Below are positions 8,469-18,600 of a DNA stretch of 44,524 nt, piece by piece. Both the position numbers and the translations under genes were made by a program. The stretch lies in contig CAJKEB010000013.1 in assembly GCA_905198865.1 (NCBI GenBank), forward strand, positions 1-44,524, written 5' to 3'. The first letter of the stretch is position 1, and each line of letters starts with the position of its first letter. The stretch comes from an uncultured Eubacteriales bacterium (lineage in GTDB: Bacteria; Bacillota; Clostridia; Monoglobales; Monoglobaceae). A model generated the notes under the pieces. That model saw only the letters and a program-made list of their open reading frames with translations, made no database searches and had not been told where the DNA came from.

Positions 8469-9049
8469 GTCATTCCTCTCCTTTTCAAAACAGGTATTAT
8501 GCGCTTTGCGACAACCGATGCAAGCACACATAATACAATATCTCCCGGAACTGCAAGAACAAAACAGTATATAATCAGCGGTTTAATCGCTATGGGCGAG
8601 CCTATCACGAAATTGCTTATAATATAGCAATATACCATTCCGCATATGTAAACAACAGCAAGTCCCGAGAACGAAGCGCCAAGCAGCCACTTAAGCGACA
8701 AAGCCGCTCCGTTTTTGGTTTCGGCTATTACACCCGTCACATACGTTCCGAGGCAAAAACCGATAATGTAACCAAAGGTCGGCTTAAACACATATGATAT
8801 TCCGCCACCCTCGGTAAACACGGGAATTCCGATAAGACCGATAATAATATATAACAAAATACTCAAAGAGCCGTACTTCCTGCCAAGCAGAAGCCCCGCA
8901 AGAGTTGTGAAGAAAAATTGCAGCGTAAACGGCACAACAGGCACCGGAACCTTAATAAACGCACCGATTGCCGTAAGTGCCGCAAAAACAGCGCACATTA
9001 CCATAAGACGAATATTCATTTTTGATTTGCTTTCTGTGATTTCAGACAT
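8462..9049 (-). CDS. bioY: BioY: biotin ECF transporter S component
   Basis: This integral membrane protein has 195 residues and about six helices. It starts MSEITESKSKMNIRLMVMCAVFAALTAIG (shown here only to mark the first helix). The family core is VPFTLQFFFTTLAGLLLG followed by IGLIGIPVF and the GYIIGFCLG segment. BioY binds biotin and works alone or with the EcfAT energizing module, which is not in the window. ATG 9049 has CGGAGG; a longer upstream frame has none. It is the first gene of a BirA-controlled operon, so uptake and synthesis are regulated together. Confidence 0.95.
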   Translation of the reverse strand: MSEITESKSKMNIRLMVMCAVFAALTAIGAFIKVPVPVVPFTLQFFFTTLAGLLLGRKYGSLSILLYIIIGLIGIPVFTEGGGISYVFKPTFGYIIGFCLGTYVTGVIAETKNGAALSLKWLLGASFSGLAVVYICGMVYCYIISNFVIGSPIAIKPLIIYCFVLAVPGDIVLCVLASVVAKRIIPVLKRRGMTW

Positions 9050-9108
9050 TTCAACCTCCGTAATAGATATACAATTTGCAGCAGATAAATATTTCCGCCG
9101 ATGAATCG

Positions 9109-9137
9109 AGTATACCATTGAAATATATTTTTGTCAA
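9109..9137 (-). promoter_or_regulatory. Promoter of the bioYBDA operon
   Basis: On the minus strand the -35 is TTGACA (9132-9137), the spacer is 17 nt and the -10 is TATACT (9109-9114). The -35 lies inside the BirA operator half-site, so repressor binding would block polymerase. The leader before bioY is about 50 nt. Confidence 0.85.
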
Positions 9138-9162
9138 CTTATATTTTCACAAAGGTTGACAA
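9131..9162. promoter_or_regulatory. BirA operator (TTGTCAAC-N16-GTTGACAA)
   Basis: Two perfect inverted eight-base half-sites are separated by 16 nt, the architecture known for Bacillota BirA biotin operators. It overlaps the bioY -35. The matching repressor gene, with a helix-turn-helix, is at 14666-15658 in this window. Confidence 0.88.
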
Positions 9163-9170
9163 TTAAGCCA

Positions 9171-9200
9171 AAATAAAACTCCGCCTTAATAAAGACGGAG
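9171..9200 (-). terminator. Intrinsic terminator after the purine nucleoside phosphorylase gene
   Basis: The stem CTCCGTCTT-tatt-AAGGCGGAG (minus strand, one G-T wobble, 9179-9200) is followed by TTTTATTTT. It ends the purL-phosphorylase unit immediately before the BirA operator. Confidence 0.75.
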
Positions 9201-9241
9201 CATAACCCTCGTGTATTTTGTTAAAAAGGCTTTTTGGCGGT

Positions 9242-10054
9242 TTAATCTGCTAATTTCGGGACAATGTCAAACAGCAGTTTTTGCATTTTTGATTTAAGAA
9301 CCGCTTCGGCGCTTTGCATAACGCTGTCATTCATTCCGCCGCCGTCAATTCCTGCCGCCATATTGGTAACGCCCGACAAGCCGAGTATACGAAGTCCGCA
9401 GTGAACGCCTGCAATGACCTCGGGAACGGTTGACATTCCGACCAGATCCGCACCGATTATTTTGAGCATTCTTATCTCTGCCGGAGTTTCAAACTGCGGG
9501 CCGGTCATGTAACCGTAAACCCCTCTGTGCAGACTGATACCAAGCTCTTCTGCTGACTTTAACGCTGTTGCTTTAAATTCCGGATCGTATGCGCTGCACA
9601 TGTCGAAAAACCTGCCGCCCAGGCTCTCATCATTTCTGCCCCTGACCGGGGAATCCATTCCGAGCTTGATATGGTCGTCAATCAGCACAACATCTCCCGG
9701 CGCAAAGCTCTCGTTGACAGCTCCGCTTGCGTTGGTGAGGATAATATTTTTCACTCCCATCGCATTTAACATTCTTATGGGGAACACGACCTCCTGCATC
9801 GAAAAGCCTTCGTAATAGTGAAGCCTGCCCTGCATGAAAATCACGTCGGTATCATTGATTTTTCCCGCAACTGCTCTGCACTTGTGCCATGTTCCGTCCG
9901 TATTCGGGAAGCACGGTATATCACTGTACGGGATTATGATTTTGTCGGATAAGCTTTCGGCTATGTCACCCATGCCCGTGCCGAGCACCACAGCGGTGTC
10001 CGGCACGGATTTTATTTTTGATTTTAAATATTCAGCAGCTTTTATATATGACAT
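9242..10054 (-). CDS. Purine-nucleoside phosphorylase, trimeric (type I) family
   Basis: The protein has 270 residues, normal for the trimeric PNP family. It carries AVVLGTGMGDI (phosphate loop), MQGRLHYYEGF, GPQFETPAEIRMLKIIGADLVGMSTVPE and GLSGVTNMAAG. It splits inosine or guanosine with phosphate to the base and ribose-1-phosphate, so it is a salvage enzyme. The start is four bases beyond the purL stop, and the nearest GGAG lies unusually far upstream (about 20 nt), so translation is probably coupled to purL. De novo synthesis and salvage thus share a transcript. Confidence 0.94.
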   Translation of the reverse strand: MSYIKAAEYLKSKIKSVPDTAVVLGTGMGDIAESLSDKIIIPYSDIPCFPNTDGTWHKCRAVAGKINDTDVIFMQGRLHYYEGFSMQEVVFPIRMLNAMGVKNIILTNASGAVNESFAPGDVVLIDDHIKLGMDSPVRGRNDESLGGRFFDMCSAYDPEFKATALKSAEELGISLHRGVYGYMTGPQFETPAEIRMLKIIGADLVGMSTVPEVIAGVHCGLRILGLSGVTNMAAGIDGGGMNDSVMQSAEAVLKSKMQKLLFDIVPKLAD

Positions 10055-10058
10055 ATTT

Positions 10059-13000
10059 TTATTTAAAGTATTTTACTCCGCTTTCAAACAGCTTCTGGTC
10101 TATATTTCCGGTTATATTCTTGTATACGTTGTCGCCTATACGCTCCGAATGTCCCATCTTTCCGAGAACTCTGCCGTCCGGACTTGTGATACCCTCTATC
10201 GCATAATACGAACCATTCGGGTTATACGGCATATCATAGGTCGGATTACCGCTTAAATCAACATACTGTGTTGCAATCTGACCGTTCTTTTCCATTTCGG
10301 CAATTACTTCGGGGCTTGCTACAAATCTTCCTTCGCCGTGAGATACCGCAATCTGATGGATATCGCCCAGTTCAACACCTGACATCCATGGTGACTTGAC
10401 AGACGAAACACGGGTTGATACAATCTGTGAAACGTGGCGGCCTATTGTGTTAAACGTCAAAGTCGGACAGGTATCGTCCACCTTTCTTATCTCGCCGTAC
10501 GGAACGAGGCCGAGCTTAATCAATGCCTGGAATCCGTTGCAGATACCGAGGACAAGACCGTCTCTGTTGTTTAAAAGCTCCATAACCGCTTCCTTGAGCT
10601 TTTCGTTTTCAAACGCTGCCTTGATGAACTTGCCCGAACCATCAGGCTCGTCACCGCCGCTGAAGCCGCCTGGGATCATAATAATCTGCGCTTCGTTTAC
10701 AGACTTCACAAATCTCTCGATTGACTCCTCAACATGCGACTGCTTAAGGTTTCTGAAAATCTGAACATCAGCCACAGCTCCGGCTCTCTCAAACACTCTT
10801 GCGGAATCGTACTCACAGTTCGTACCCGGGAACGCCGGTATAAATACTCTCGGCTTTGCCGCCTTGATTGCCGGTGCGGATACGTTTCTCTCGCTCCAGT
10901 CAAACTTCTTCATACCGACATCGTCATAGTTTGCATTTGTTGGGTATACGCCTTCAAGAGGCTTCTCCCAAGTCTTGATTATATCGTCAACAGCGATTTC
11001 CTCACCGCAAATCCTGATTATTCCGTCACCCGAGGTATGACCGAGCTTAACCGTGTCAATATTATCGCCGAGCGAACCGGTGGCTTTAACCCCGTCTACC
11101 TCAATTATGATACTGCCGTACCATGCCTTGAACAATTCAGACTTGTCACAGCAATCCGTGAATTCAAAGCCCAGCTTGTTGCCCATTGCCATCTTGCAGA
11201 CAGCTTCCATAACACCGCCGAAGCCTACGGCATACGCGGACTTAATAAGACCAATCTTTGTATCTGACATCATCATATACAGCATATCATAGAGCTGCTT
11301 CAGGCTGTCAAAGTCAGGAAGTCCGTTTTCGTCATACTTGGGTCTCAGCCAGAACACCAGGTTATTCTCACTCTTGAACTCACTTGATACCGCACGGCTT
11401 GCGTCAAGAGGCGCTACTGCAAACGAAGTGAGTGTAGGCGGAACATCTATATCGTTGAACGAACCGGACATCGAATCCTTACCGCCGATTGCCGCAAGTG
11501 AAAGCTTTTCCTGCACATAATATCCGCCGAGAAGCGCAGCCAACGGCTTGCCCCAGCGCTTCGGATCGGTTCCGAGCTTCTCAAAATACTCCTGGAAGGT
11601 CAGATAAATATCCTTATAGTCCGCACCGGCACACACTGCCTTTGCAACAGAGTCAACCACTGCATAGACCGCGCCCATGAACGGATTGAATTTTGAAAGC
11701 TTCGGGTTATAGCCGTAGGACATTACCGTTGCTGTGTTGGTCTCCTTGCCGAGAACCGGGATTTTTGCAACCATGTTCTGCTGCGGCGTAAGCTGATACT
11801 TACCTCCATACGGCATAAATACCGAGTTGCCGCCGATGGTGCTGTCAAATCTCTCAACCAGACCCTTTTGCGAGCAAACATTCAAGTTGCTCATCATGTC
11901 CATAATCTTTTCTCTGTATGTCTCACCCTCAGGCTTGAATTCAAGCACATCAGTCGAAAAATCATCGGTCGTTATCTCAACGTCTGCGTTCTTTTCTGCG
12001 CCGTTCGTGTTGAGGAACTCACGTGAGATGTCACAGATTGTCTTGCCTCTCCAATTCATAACCAGTCTGGGCGACTCTGTGACCTCGGCAACGATAACCG
12101 CTTCAAGGTTCTCCTTATCAGCCTCGCTGATGAACTTTTCAGCGTCCTTTGCGCGTACAACAACCGCCATTCTCTCCTGAGATTCCGAGATGGCAAGCTC
12201 TGTTCCGTCAAGTCCCTCATACTTCTTCGGAACCTTGTCAAGATTGATTTCAAGACCGTCCGCAAGCTCGCCTATCGCAACCGATACACCGCCCGCGCCG
12301 AAGTCGTTGCATCTTCTGATGAGGGTTGTAACCTCTTTCTTTCTGAACAGTCTCTGGAGCTTTCGCTCAACCGGCGGATTACCCTTCTGAACCTCGGCTC
12401 CGCATGTTTCAAGTGATGAGCTGTCATGAGCCTTTGACGAGCCTGTCGCACCGCCGCAGCCGTCACGTCCGGTCATGCCGCCCAAAAGAATAACAACGTC
12501 TCCCGGCTCGGGAACCTCGCGGATTACGTTCTCCTTCGGTGTTGCCGCAATAACCGCGCCGATTTCCATACGCTTTGCGACATAGCCCTCGTCATAAATC
12601 TCGGTTACGCCGCCGGTAGCCAGTCCTATCTGGTTGCCGTATGAGCTGTAGCCCTGAGCTGCGCCGAGAACGAGCTTGCGCTGCGGCAGCTTGCCCTCCA
12701 TTGTCTCTGCAAGAGTCTTTCTGGGGTCGCCTGCGCCGGTTACGCGCATTGCCTGATATACATACGAACGTCCTGACAGCGGATCACGTATAGCACCGCC
12801 GAGACAGGTTGCAGCGCCGCCGAACGGCTCGATTTCTGTCGGGTGGTTGTGCGTCTCGTTCTTGAACATAACAAGCCATGTCTCTTTTGTGCCGTCAGTC
12901 ATTTCGACTTCGACCTCAATCGAGCAGGCGTTTATTTCTTCGCTCTCGTCCAGAGCCTTTAATACACCGCGCTTTTTGAGCTCCTTAACGGCGATTGTGG

Positions 13001-13817
13001 CAACGTCCATAAGGCAGATATTCTTCTGCTTTTCGCCGTACACGAATTTTCTTGACTCAAGATAGTCATTGTATACGCCCTTTATAAACTCATTTCTGAT
13101 TTTTATATTGTTCAGCTTAGTGCCGAAGGTTGTATGACGGCAGTGATCCGACCAATATGTGTCAATCATTCTGATTTCGGTCAGAGATGGATTGCGCTTT
13201 TCGGTATCTCTGAAATAGCCGCGGCAGAACTTAATATCGTCCTCGTCCATTGCAAGACCCAAATCCTTAATCATAATTTCAAGCTGACTGTCGTCCATAT
13301 CGATAAAGCCGTCAATCACTGCGACATCGGCAGGATCTTCAAGCTTATCGTTCAGCGTTTCAGGCTTGTCCATTGACGCAAGACGTGATTCGACCGGGTT
13401 AACGGTATAATGCTCGACAGCCTTTAAGTCTGCATCAGAAATATCGCCTGACAAAATAATAATCTTTGCGGTTCTGACAATCGGTTTTTCACCGCCGGTC
13501 ATAATCTGGGTACACTGCGCCGCACTGTCAGCTCTCTGGTCAAACTGACCCGGCAGATACTCCATTGCAAAGAACTTATCTTCTTCCGGAATTTCTATAT
13601 CTTCAAAGGTAACATTGTCAACCTGCGGCTCTGCGTAAACGCTCGGCAGCACCTGCTGCAGTTCTGCATCGGTAATTCCGTCAATGTCATAACGGTTAAT
13701 TACCCGAACGCCCGTCAGCTTGCTTAGTCCCAGGTTCTCAATAAGATCCTGCTTCATCGCGCGGGCTTCAATGTCAAATCCTTTTTTCTTTTCAACAAAA
13801 AGTCGTTTTATGCTCAT
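10059..13817 (-). CDS. purL: PurL: phosphoribosylformylglycinamidine synthase, single-chain type with fused glutaminase
   Basis: The protein has 1252 residues, the long form that joins the PurS-like N-terminus, the two-lobed synthetase and a glutaminase. Marks are SDHCRHTTFGTKL, FKNETHNHPTEIEPFGGAATCLGG, GGKDSMSGSF and, at the C-terminus, a class I glutaminase with FPGTNCEYDSARVFERAG, the nucleophile in LVLGICNGFQALIKLG and the His of AVSHGEGRF. It converts FGAR, glutamine and ATP to FGAM in purine synthesis. ATG 13817 follows AAGGAGCAGG. No other pur genes are nearby, so this one is separated from the rest of the pathway. Confidence 0.96.
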   Translation of the reverse strand: MSIKRLFVEKKKGFDIEARAMKQDLIENLGLSKLTGVRVINRYDIDGITDAELQQVLPSVYAEPQVDNVTFEDIEIPEEDKFFAMEYLPGQFDQRADSAAQCTQIMTGGEKPIVRTAKIIILSGDISDADLKAVEHYTVNPVESRLASMDKPETLNDKLEDPADVAVIDGFIDMDDSQLEIMIKDLGLAMDEDDIKFCRGYFRDTEKRNPSLTEIRMIDTYWSDHCRHTTFGTKLNNIKIRNEFIKGVYNDYLESRKFVYGEKQKNICLMDVATIAVKELKKRGVLKALDESEEINACSIEVEVEMTDGTKETWLVMFKNETHNHPTEIEPFGGAATCLGGAIRDPLSGRSYVYQAMRVTGAGDPRKTLAETMEGKLPQRKLVLGAAQGYSSYGNQIGLATGGVTEIYDEGYVAKRMEIGAVIAATPKENVIREVPEPGDVVILLGGMTGRDGCGGATGSSKAHDSSSLETCGAEVQKGNPPVERKLQRLFRKKEVTTLIRRCNDFGAGGVSVAIGELADGLEINLDKVPKKYEGLDGTELAISESQERMAVVVRAKDAEKFISEADKENLEAVIVAEVTESPRLVMNWRGKTICDISREFLNTNGAEKNADVEITTDDFSTDVLEFKPEGETYREKIMDMMSNLNVCSQKGLVERFDSTIGGNSVFMPYGGKYQLTPQQNMVAKIPVLGKETNTATVMSYGYNPKLSKFNPFMGAVYAVVDSVAKAVCAGADYKDIYLTFQEYFEKLGTDPKRWGKPLAALLGGYYVQEKLSLAAIGGKDSMSGSFNDIDVPPTLTSFAVAPLDASRAVSSEFKSENNLVFWLRPKYDENGLPDFDSLKQLYDMLYMMMSDTKIGLIKSAYAVGFGGVMEAVCKMAMGNKLGFEFTDCCDKSELFKAWYGSIIIEVDGVKATGSLGDNIDTVKLGHTSGDGIIRICGEEIAVDDIIKTWEKPLEGVYPTNANYDDVGMKKFDWSERNVSAPAIKAAKPRVFIPAFPGTNCEYDSARVFERAGAVADVQIFRNLKQSHVEESIERFVKSVNEAQIIMIPGGFSGGDEPDGSGKFIKAAFENEKLKEAVMELLNNRDGLVLGICNGFQALIKLGLVPYGEIRKVDDTCPTLTFNTIGRHVSQIVSTRVSSVKSPWMSGVELGDIHQIAVSHGEGRFVASPEVIAEMEKNGQIATQYVDLSGNPTYDMPYNPNGSYYAIEGITSPDGRVLGKMGHSERIGDNVYKNITGNIDQKLFESGVKYFK

Positions 13818-13857
13818 AACAACCTGCTCCTTTTCGGCAAATTTTCACTTATTTAAT

Positions 13858-13886
13858 ATTTTAAACGTAAACTGTATAAATGTCAA
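13858..13886 (-). promoter_or_regulatory. Promoter of purL
   Basis: On the minus strand the -35 is TTGACA (13881-13886), the spacer is 17 nt and the -10 is TAAAAT (13858-13863). It starts just past the DUF1275 stop codon. No purine riboswitch fold was recognised in the short leader. Confidence 0.75.
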
Positions 13887-13901
13887 CTGTTTTCTTGCTT
13901 C

Positions 13902-14636
13902 TTAATGTCCCATAGGCGCTTTGCTCAGTAAGTTCCTTTCAATCGTCAGATCCGCATGCAAAAGGTCAATAAACAGCACAATAAGAATAATACTTGCGCC
14001 CCAAATTGCCTTTCCCAAAAACAAATGGCACAGTATAGTGGATATTATTCCGCCTCCGATGAAAAAGCCGAGCATATAGAGATGCTTAAGGCTCCTTCTG
14101 AGCGAACCGTCATCCCCTTTCCGTCTCCACTTAACCAAATGAATTCCCACCTGTCTTAAATGATTGGTGCAGAAGGTTGTAGCCATAGGCGTCCCCTCCG
14201 CCTGACGGAATGTGTTGTACTGCATTGAGCATATAAAGTTGACCGCAACCTGCGTTATTTGATACGGTGCGGATTCCGGCAGAAAGCCAAGCAAAAAGGT
14301 CACTATGACCTCAATACCGACAAGTATGGTGTCCCAGCGCATAAAGCCGGTCTTTCTGACGCTTATCGGAATAGCCTCCGAGATTACCGCTCCGAGGAAG
14401 TAGGCGCTTATCGGAATAATCAGATATGCGGCTCCGCCCCAGTTCCCTTTTCCGATTTCCATTGCAAGCAGCACAAAATTGGCTGTCTGTGCGTTGCAGA
14501 ACACTCCGCCCCGAAGATTATATGTATATGCGCCAAGGAAGCCTGCCGCGCCCATCAGTCCGGCAAATATCAGCAGCCGCTCACACTCTAAATATTCTTT
14601 TTCAACATTTTTATTTAAACTCTTTAAACTCTTCAT
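13902..14636 (-). CDS. YoaK-family (DUF1275) membrane protein
   Basis: The protein has 244 residues with about six hydrophobic helices. The family signature is AAGFLGAYTYNLRGGVFCNAQTANFV near residues 30-55, followed by SAYFLGAVISE and FCTNHLRQVGIHL. DUF1275 proteins are membrane proteins of unknown function. ATG 14636 follows GGGGGA; a TTG nine codons upstream, next to the birA stop, is an alternative. It is the third gene of dnaE-birA-DUF1275, 29 nt past birA. The position says little about function. Confidence 0.85.
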   Translation of the reverse strand: MKSLKSLNKNVEKEYLECERLLIFAGLMGAAGFLGAYTYNLRGGVFCNAQTANFVLLAMEIGKGNWGGAAYLIIPISAYFLGAVISEAIPISVRKTGFMRWDTILVGIEVIVTFLLGFLPESAPYQITQVAVNFICSMQYNTFRQAEGTPMATTFCTNHLRQVGIHLVKWRRKGDDGSLRRSLKHLYMLGFFIGGGIISTILCHLFLGKAIWGASIILIVLFIDLLHADLTIERNLLSKAPMGH

Positions 14637-14665
14637 TAAACAATATTCCCCCGAAATAAACAAGA

Positions 14666-15658
14666 TTATTCTCTCACCCGAATACTTATCTCTCCGGTGC
14701 TCAGCACCTTTCTTGTGCCGTCCTGTGTCTTAACCACAAGTCCGCCCCTGTCGTCAACATCAACGGCATGCGCTGTCTCGTTTGTATTCAGAATTATTAT
14801 ATCCCTGCCGAGAACCATTGAGCGTTCTTTATACTCTTTTATATAACCGTAATCGCCTCTGCTCAGAATATCACCGCATATGACAGAATTCACCTGATTT
14901 ATAACCTCAGCTGCAAGGCGGCTTCTTATGTTAGCCTGAAACGCACTGCCGCCGCCTATGCTCCCGGCAACACTCCCCACATCCTCAGGGAATTCTTCGG
15001 TTGAGATATTTATTCCGATACCGATAACAACGCTCTCAACAGCTCCGCTTTCAAAGTCTGTCACCGCCTCGGTCAGAATACCGCACACCTTTTTGTTATT
15101 AATATAAATGTCATTGACCCACTTTATTTCCGGGCTTACGTTCGCTGTCACTTCTATAGCTTTGCACACCGCAACCGACGCTGCCGTTGTGAGCATAACA
15201 GCGCTCTCGGCCAAAAGCCGGGGATGCAGCAGAAAGCTGATATACAGTCCCGATTTCGGCGGTGAATAAAAGCTCCTGCCAAGCCTGCCTCGGCCTGCGA
15301 TCTGGCAGTTTGCGGCAAACACCCTGTCAAAAACATCACGGCTTTCGCTCTTTAACGCATATTTCTTGGCGGCATTGTTTGTTGAGTCTATCTCATCATA
15401 CACGACTATTTTGTCACCGAGCGACTTATCCGTTAAATAACGACTGATTTCGGTTTGAGATAGCACATTGCTCTCGCTTAAAACATATCCGCGTTTTTGT
15501 TTTCCGTCTATGTTATACCCCTCATTTTTGAGCGAAGTAACCGCCTTCCAGACGGAGTTCCGGCTGACGCCGATTTCGTTCGCAAGCGCCTCGCCCGAAA
15601 CAGGCTCGCCGCCATGCTCCTGTAAAATTCTTAGCACTTCTGATTTCGTTGTTTTCAT
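14666..15658 (-). CDS. birA: BirA: biotin-protein ligase and biotin operon repressor
   Basis: The bifunctional form has 330 residues. An N-terminal winged helix (1-62, SGEALANEIGVSRNSVWKAV as its core) binds DNA. The central ligase domain holds DEIDSTNNAAKK and the biotinyl-AMP loop GRGRLG (122-127), then KWVNDIYINNKKVCGILTE. A small SH3-like C-terminal domain ends the protein. It attaches biotin to carboxylase carrier proteins and, loaded with biotinyl-AMP, represses transcription. A matching operator lies at 9131-9162 before bioY. The start is six bases past dnaE, with the AAGGGTGA site inside the dnaE end. Confidence 0.97.
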   Translation of the reverse strand: MKTTKSEVLRILQEHGGEPVSGEALANEIGVSRNSVWKAVTSLKNEGYNIDGKQKRGYVLSESNVLSQTEISRYLTDKSLGDKIVVYDEIDSTNNAAKKYALKSESRDVFDRVFAANCQIAGRGRLGRSFYSPPKSGLYISFLLHPRLLAESAVMLTTAASVAVCKAIEVTANVSPEIKWVNDIYINNKKVCGILTEAVTDFESGAVESVVIGIGINISTEEFPEDVGSVAGSIGGGSAFQANIRSRLAAEVINQVNSVICGDILSRGDYGYIKEYKERSMVLGRDIIILNTNETAHAVDVDDRGGLVVKTQDGTRKVLSTGEISIRVRE

Positions 15659-15664
15659 TTTTTA

Positions 15665-18600
15665 TCACCCTTTGCTTACAATCTTAACATTGTCTGAGCC
15701 GAATATGCCTTTAAGCGTCTCTATCCTCTCGTCATTCTGATTCACCTTCATATTATCCGGCGCAAGAATCTGCTGTTTCGTATCCTCATAGTAAACCACA
15801 ACGTCCATACTGCCCTTTGCTCCGGCAAGTATCTGCTTCAAAATATTAATCCCCTGCTTATCGCCCGACTTCATTCTGACATACAAACGGCTGTCCGTCC
15901 TTTTGCGCGCCTTGGTCGGCTCGCTCAGCTTCTGCACCGAATGTACCCTTACCTTCGGCGGATTGTCGTCAGTTATATCAAGGTCGCCGTGTATAAACAC
16001 CTTTGTGTCTTTTTTAAGCAAATCGTCATACTGCCTTACTCCGGACGGGAACACGATACATTCTATACTCGCCGTCAGATCCTCAAGCACAATATACTTC
16101 ATCAACTCGTTATTTCTTGTCGTTCTTGAACGCACAGAGGTTATTATTCCCAGCATTGAAACCTGCGCACCGGCTTCATATACATGCTCCTCATCTTCAA
16201 TGACTGACAGCGCATTTGTTATACCTGCCGAGAACTGCATTTCACTCCACTTTTCAAGCGGATGTCCCGAAACATACATACCTATGCTTTCCTTTTCCAT
16301 AGCAAGAAGCTGCTCGACCGGGAATTCGGGCTTGTCCTGAAAATTATCCTCGGTATGCTTGGCAAAGCCTGCGCTGCCGATTTCGTCAGCATCAACCAAG
16401 TCAAACATCGACATCTGACCGGGAACCTCATTCTTTGCATTTGCCGTAATCTTTTCAATCAGCAGCTCATACTCGCTCAGAAGTACGCTGCGTTTAAGTC
16501 CGAGGCTGTCAAAGCTGCCGCTTCGTATCAGGTTTTCAATAACTCTTTTGTTCACCTTTTTACCGGACGTCCGTGTGCAGAAATCCGTGAACGAAACAAA
16601 TTCACCGTTCCGGCTCCGCTCGCTTACTATCTCTTCAACTACGCCTCCGCCGACGTTCTTCACTGCGCCGAGGCCGAACACAATACTGCCGTCTGACACA
16701 GTAAACTTTGCGCCGCTCTTGTTGACGTCCGGCGGAATAACATTTATACCTGCCTTTTTCACTATAACGATATACTTTGCTATGCGCTCGGCGCTGTCTA
16801 TAAACGAATTAAGCAGCGCGGCAAAGAATTCCGCCGGATAATGGCACTTTAGCCATGCCGTCTGATACGCTACCACTGCGTATGCCGCAGCATGCGATTT
16901 GTTAAAGGCATACGAGGCAAAGTCCATCATCTCGTCAAATATCGAATTGGCAGTCTCCTCGTCTATTCCTCGCTTTATCGCACCGTCAACATGAGTATCT
17001 CCGTCGTCAATGCCGTAAACAAAGTTATGCTTTTCCTCTGCCATTACATCGGCTTTCTTTTTTGACATTGCACGGCGCACAAGGTCGGCTCTGCCGAGCG
17101 AATAACCGCCGAGCTCACGGACTATCTGCATTACCTGCTCCTGATACACTATACAGCCGTAGGTCACGTTCAGAATAGGTTCAAGAGACGGATGCTTGTA
17201 GGTGACAAGCTTCGGGTTGTTCTTATTCGCAACGTACATCGGTATAGAATCCATCGGTCCCGGACGGTAAAGTGAGATACCGGCTATTATGTCCTCAAGG
17301 TCGGACGGCTTGAGCTCGGTCATAAACCGTTTCATACCGGCGCTTTCAAGCTGGAACACTCCGTCGCTGTCGCCTTTTGAAATCATAGCATATACTGTCT
17401 TGTCGTCCATGTCGAGGTTGTTTATATCTATCTTTATGTTATGCGACTTCTCTGCCATATCGACCGCGTCACGAATTACAGTCAGGGTTCTGAGACCGAG
17501 GAAGTCCATTTTAAGCAAGCCAAGCCGCTCAATCGTGGTCATCGGGAACTGTGTGGTAATCACATCATCGTTTTTCTGAAGCGGCACATAGTTCCATACC
17601 GGCTCCTTGGTTATAACCACACCCGCAGCGTGTGTTGACGCATGTCTCGGTAGTCCTTCAAGCTCTCTCGCCGTGTCAATCAGCTTCTTCACGTCCGGGT
17701 TCTGGTCGTACATTGACTTCAGCTTAAGATTAAGCACCATAGCCTTATCGAGCGTCATATGGAGCGAAAACGGGATTTGCTTCGCAACCTCATCGACTGC
17801 GGCATACGACATATTAAGCGCACGGCCTACGTCACGTATCGCCTGCCTTGCCGCCATTGTTCCGAATGTAATAATCTGACACACTCTGTCGGTTCCATAT
17901 TTTCGGTTGACATAATCTATGACCTCCTGCCTGCGCTCATAGCAAAAGTCAACATCGATATCCGGCATGCTTACACGTTCAGGATTTAAGAACCTCTCAA
18001 AAATCAAATCGTACTTAATCGGGTCAACATTCGTTATCTCAAGACAGTAGGAAACAACGCTGCCGGCAGCGCTTCCTCTGCCGGGACCGACCATTATTCC
18101 GTTATCCTTCGCATAGCGGATAAAGTCGCGTACAATCAAAAAGTAATCAACATATCCCATTTGCTTTATCGTGTCAAGTTCATAGCAAAGGCGCTTGTAT
18201 ACACCTCCGTCTTTGTTTTCATCAAGCGGCTCAGCGGGATAACGCATCTTAAAGCCGTCAATACAAAGCCGCCTTAAATACTCATACGGCGTCAAGCCGG
18301 ACGGGACTTCAAACTCAGGAAGATGCAGCTTACCGAACTCGATTTCCAGATTGCATCTGTCGGCAATTTTAACGGTATTCTCAAGCGCCTCCGGAACATA
18401 CGAGAAAAGATCACGCATTTCCTCTTCAGACTTGACATAAAGCTCAGAGGACTCCATTTTCATTCTGTCGTCGTCATCAACGGTCTTTCCCATCTGAACG
18501 CACATGAGTACATCCTGATACTCAGCGTCGTCACGGGTCACATAGTGAATATCATTTGTACAGACCAATCCAAGCTCCAACTCACGGGCAAGCTTTATCA

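Noticed and set aside
13818..13857. Purine riboswitch upstream of purL
   Set aside because: The leader is too short and AT-rich and no purine aptamer core was seen.
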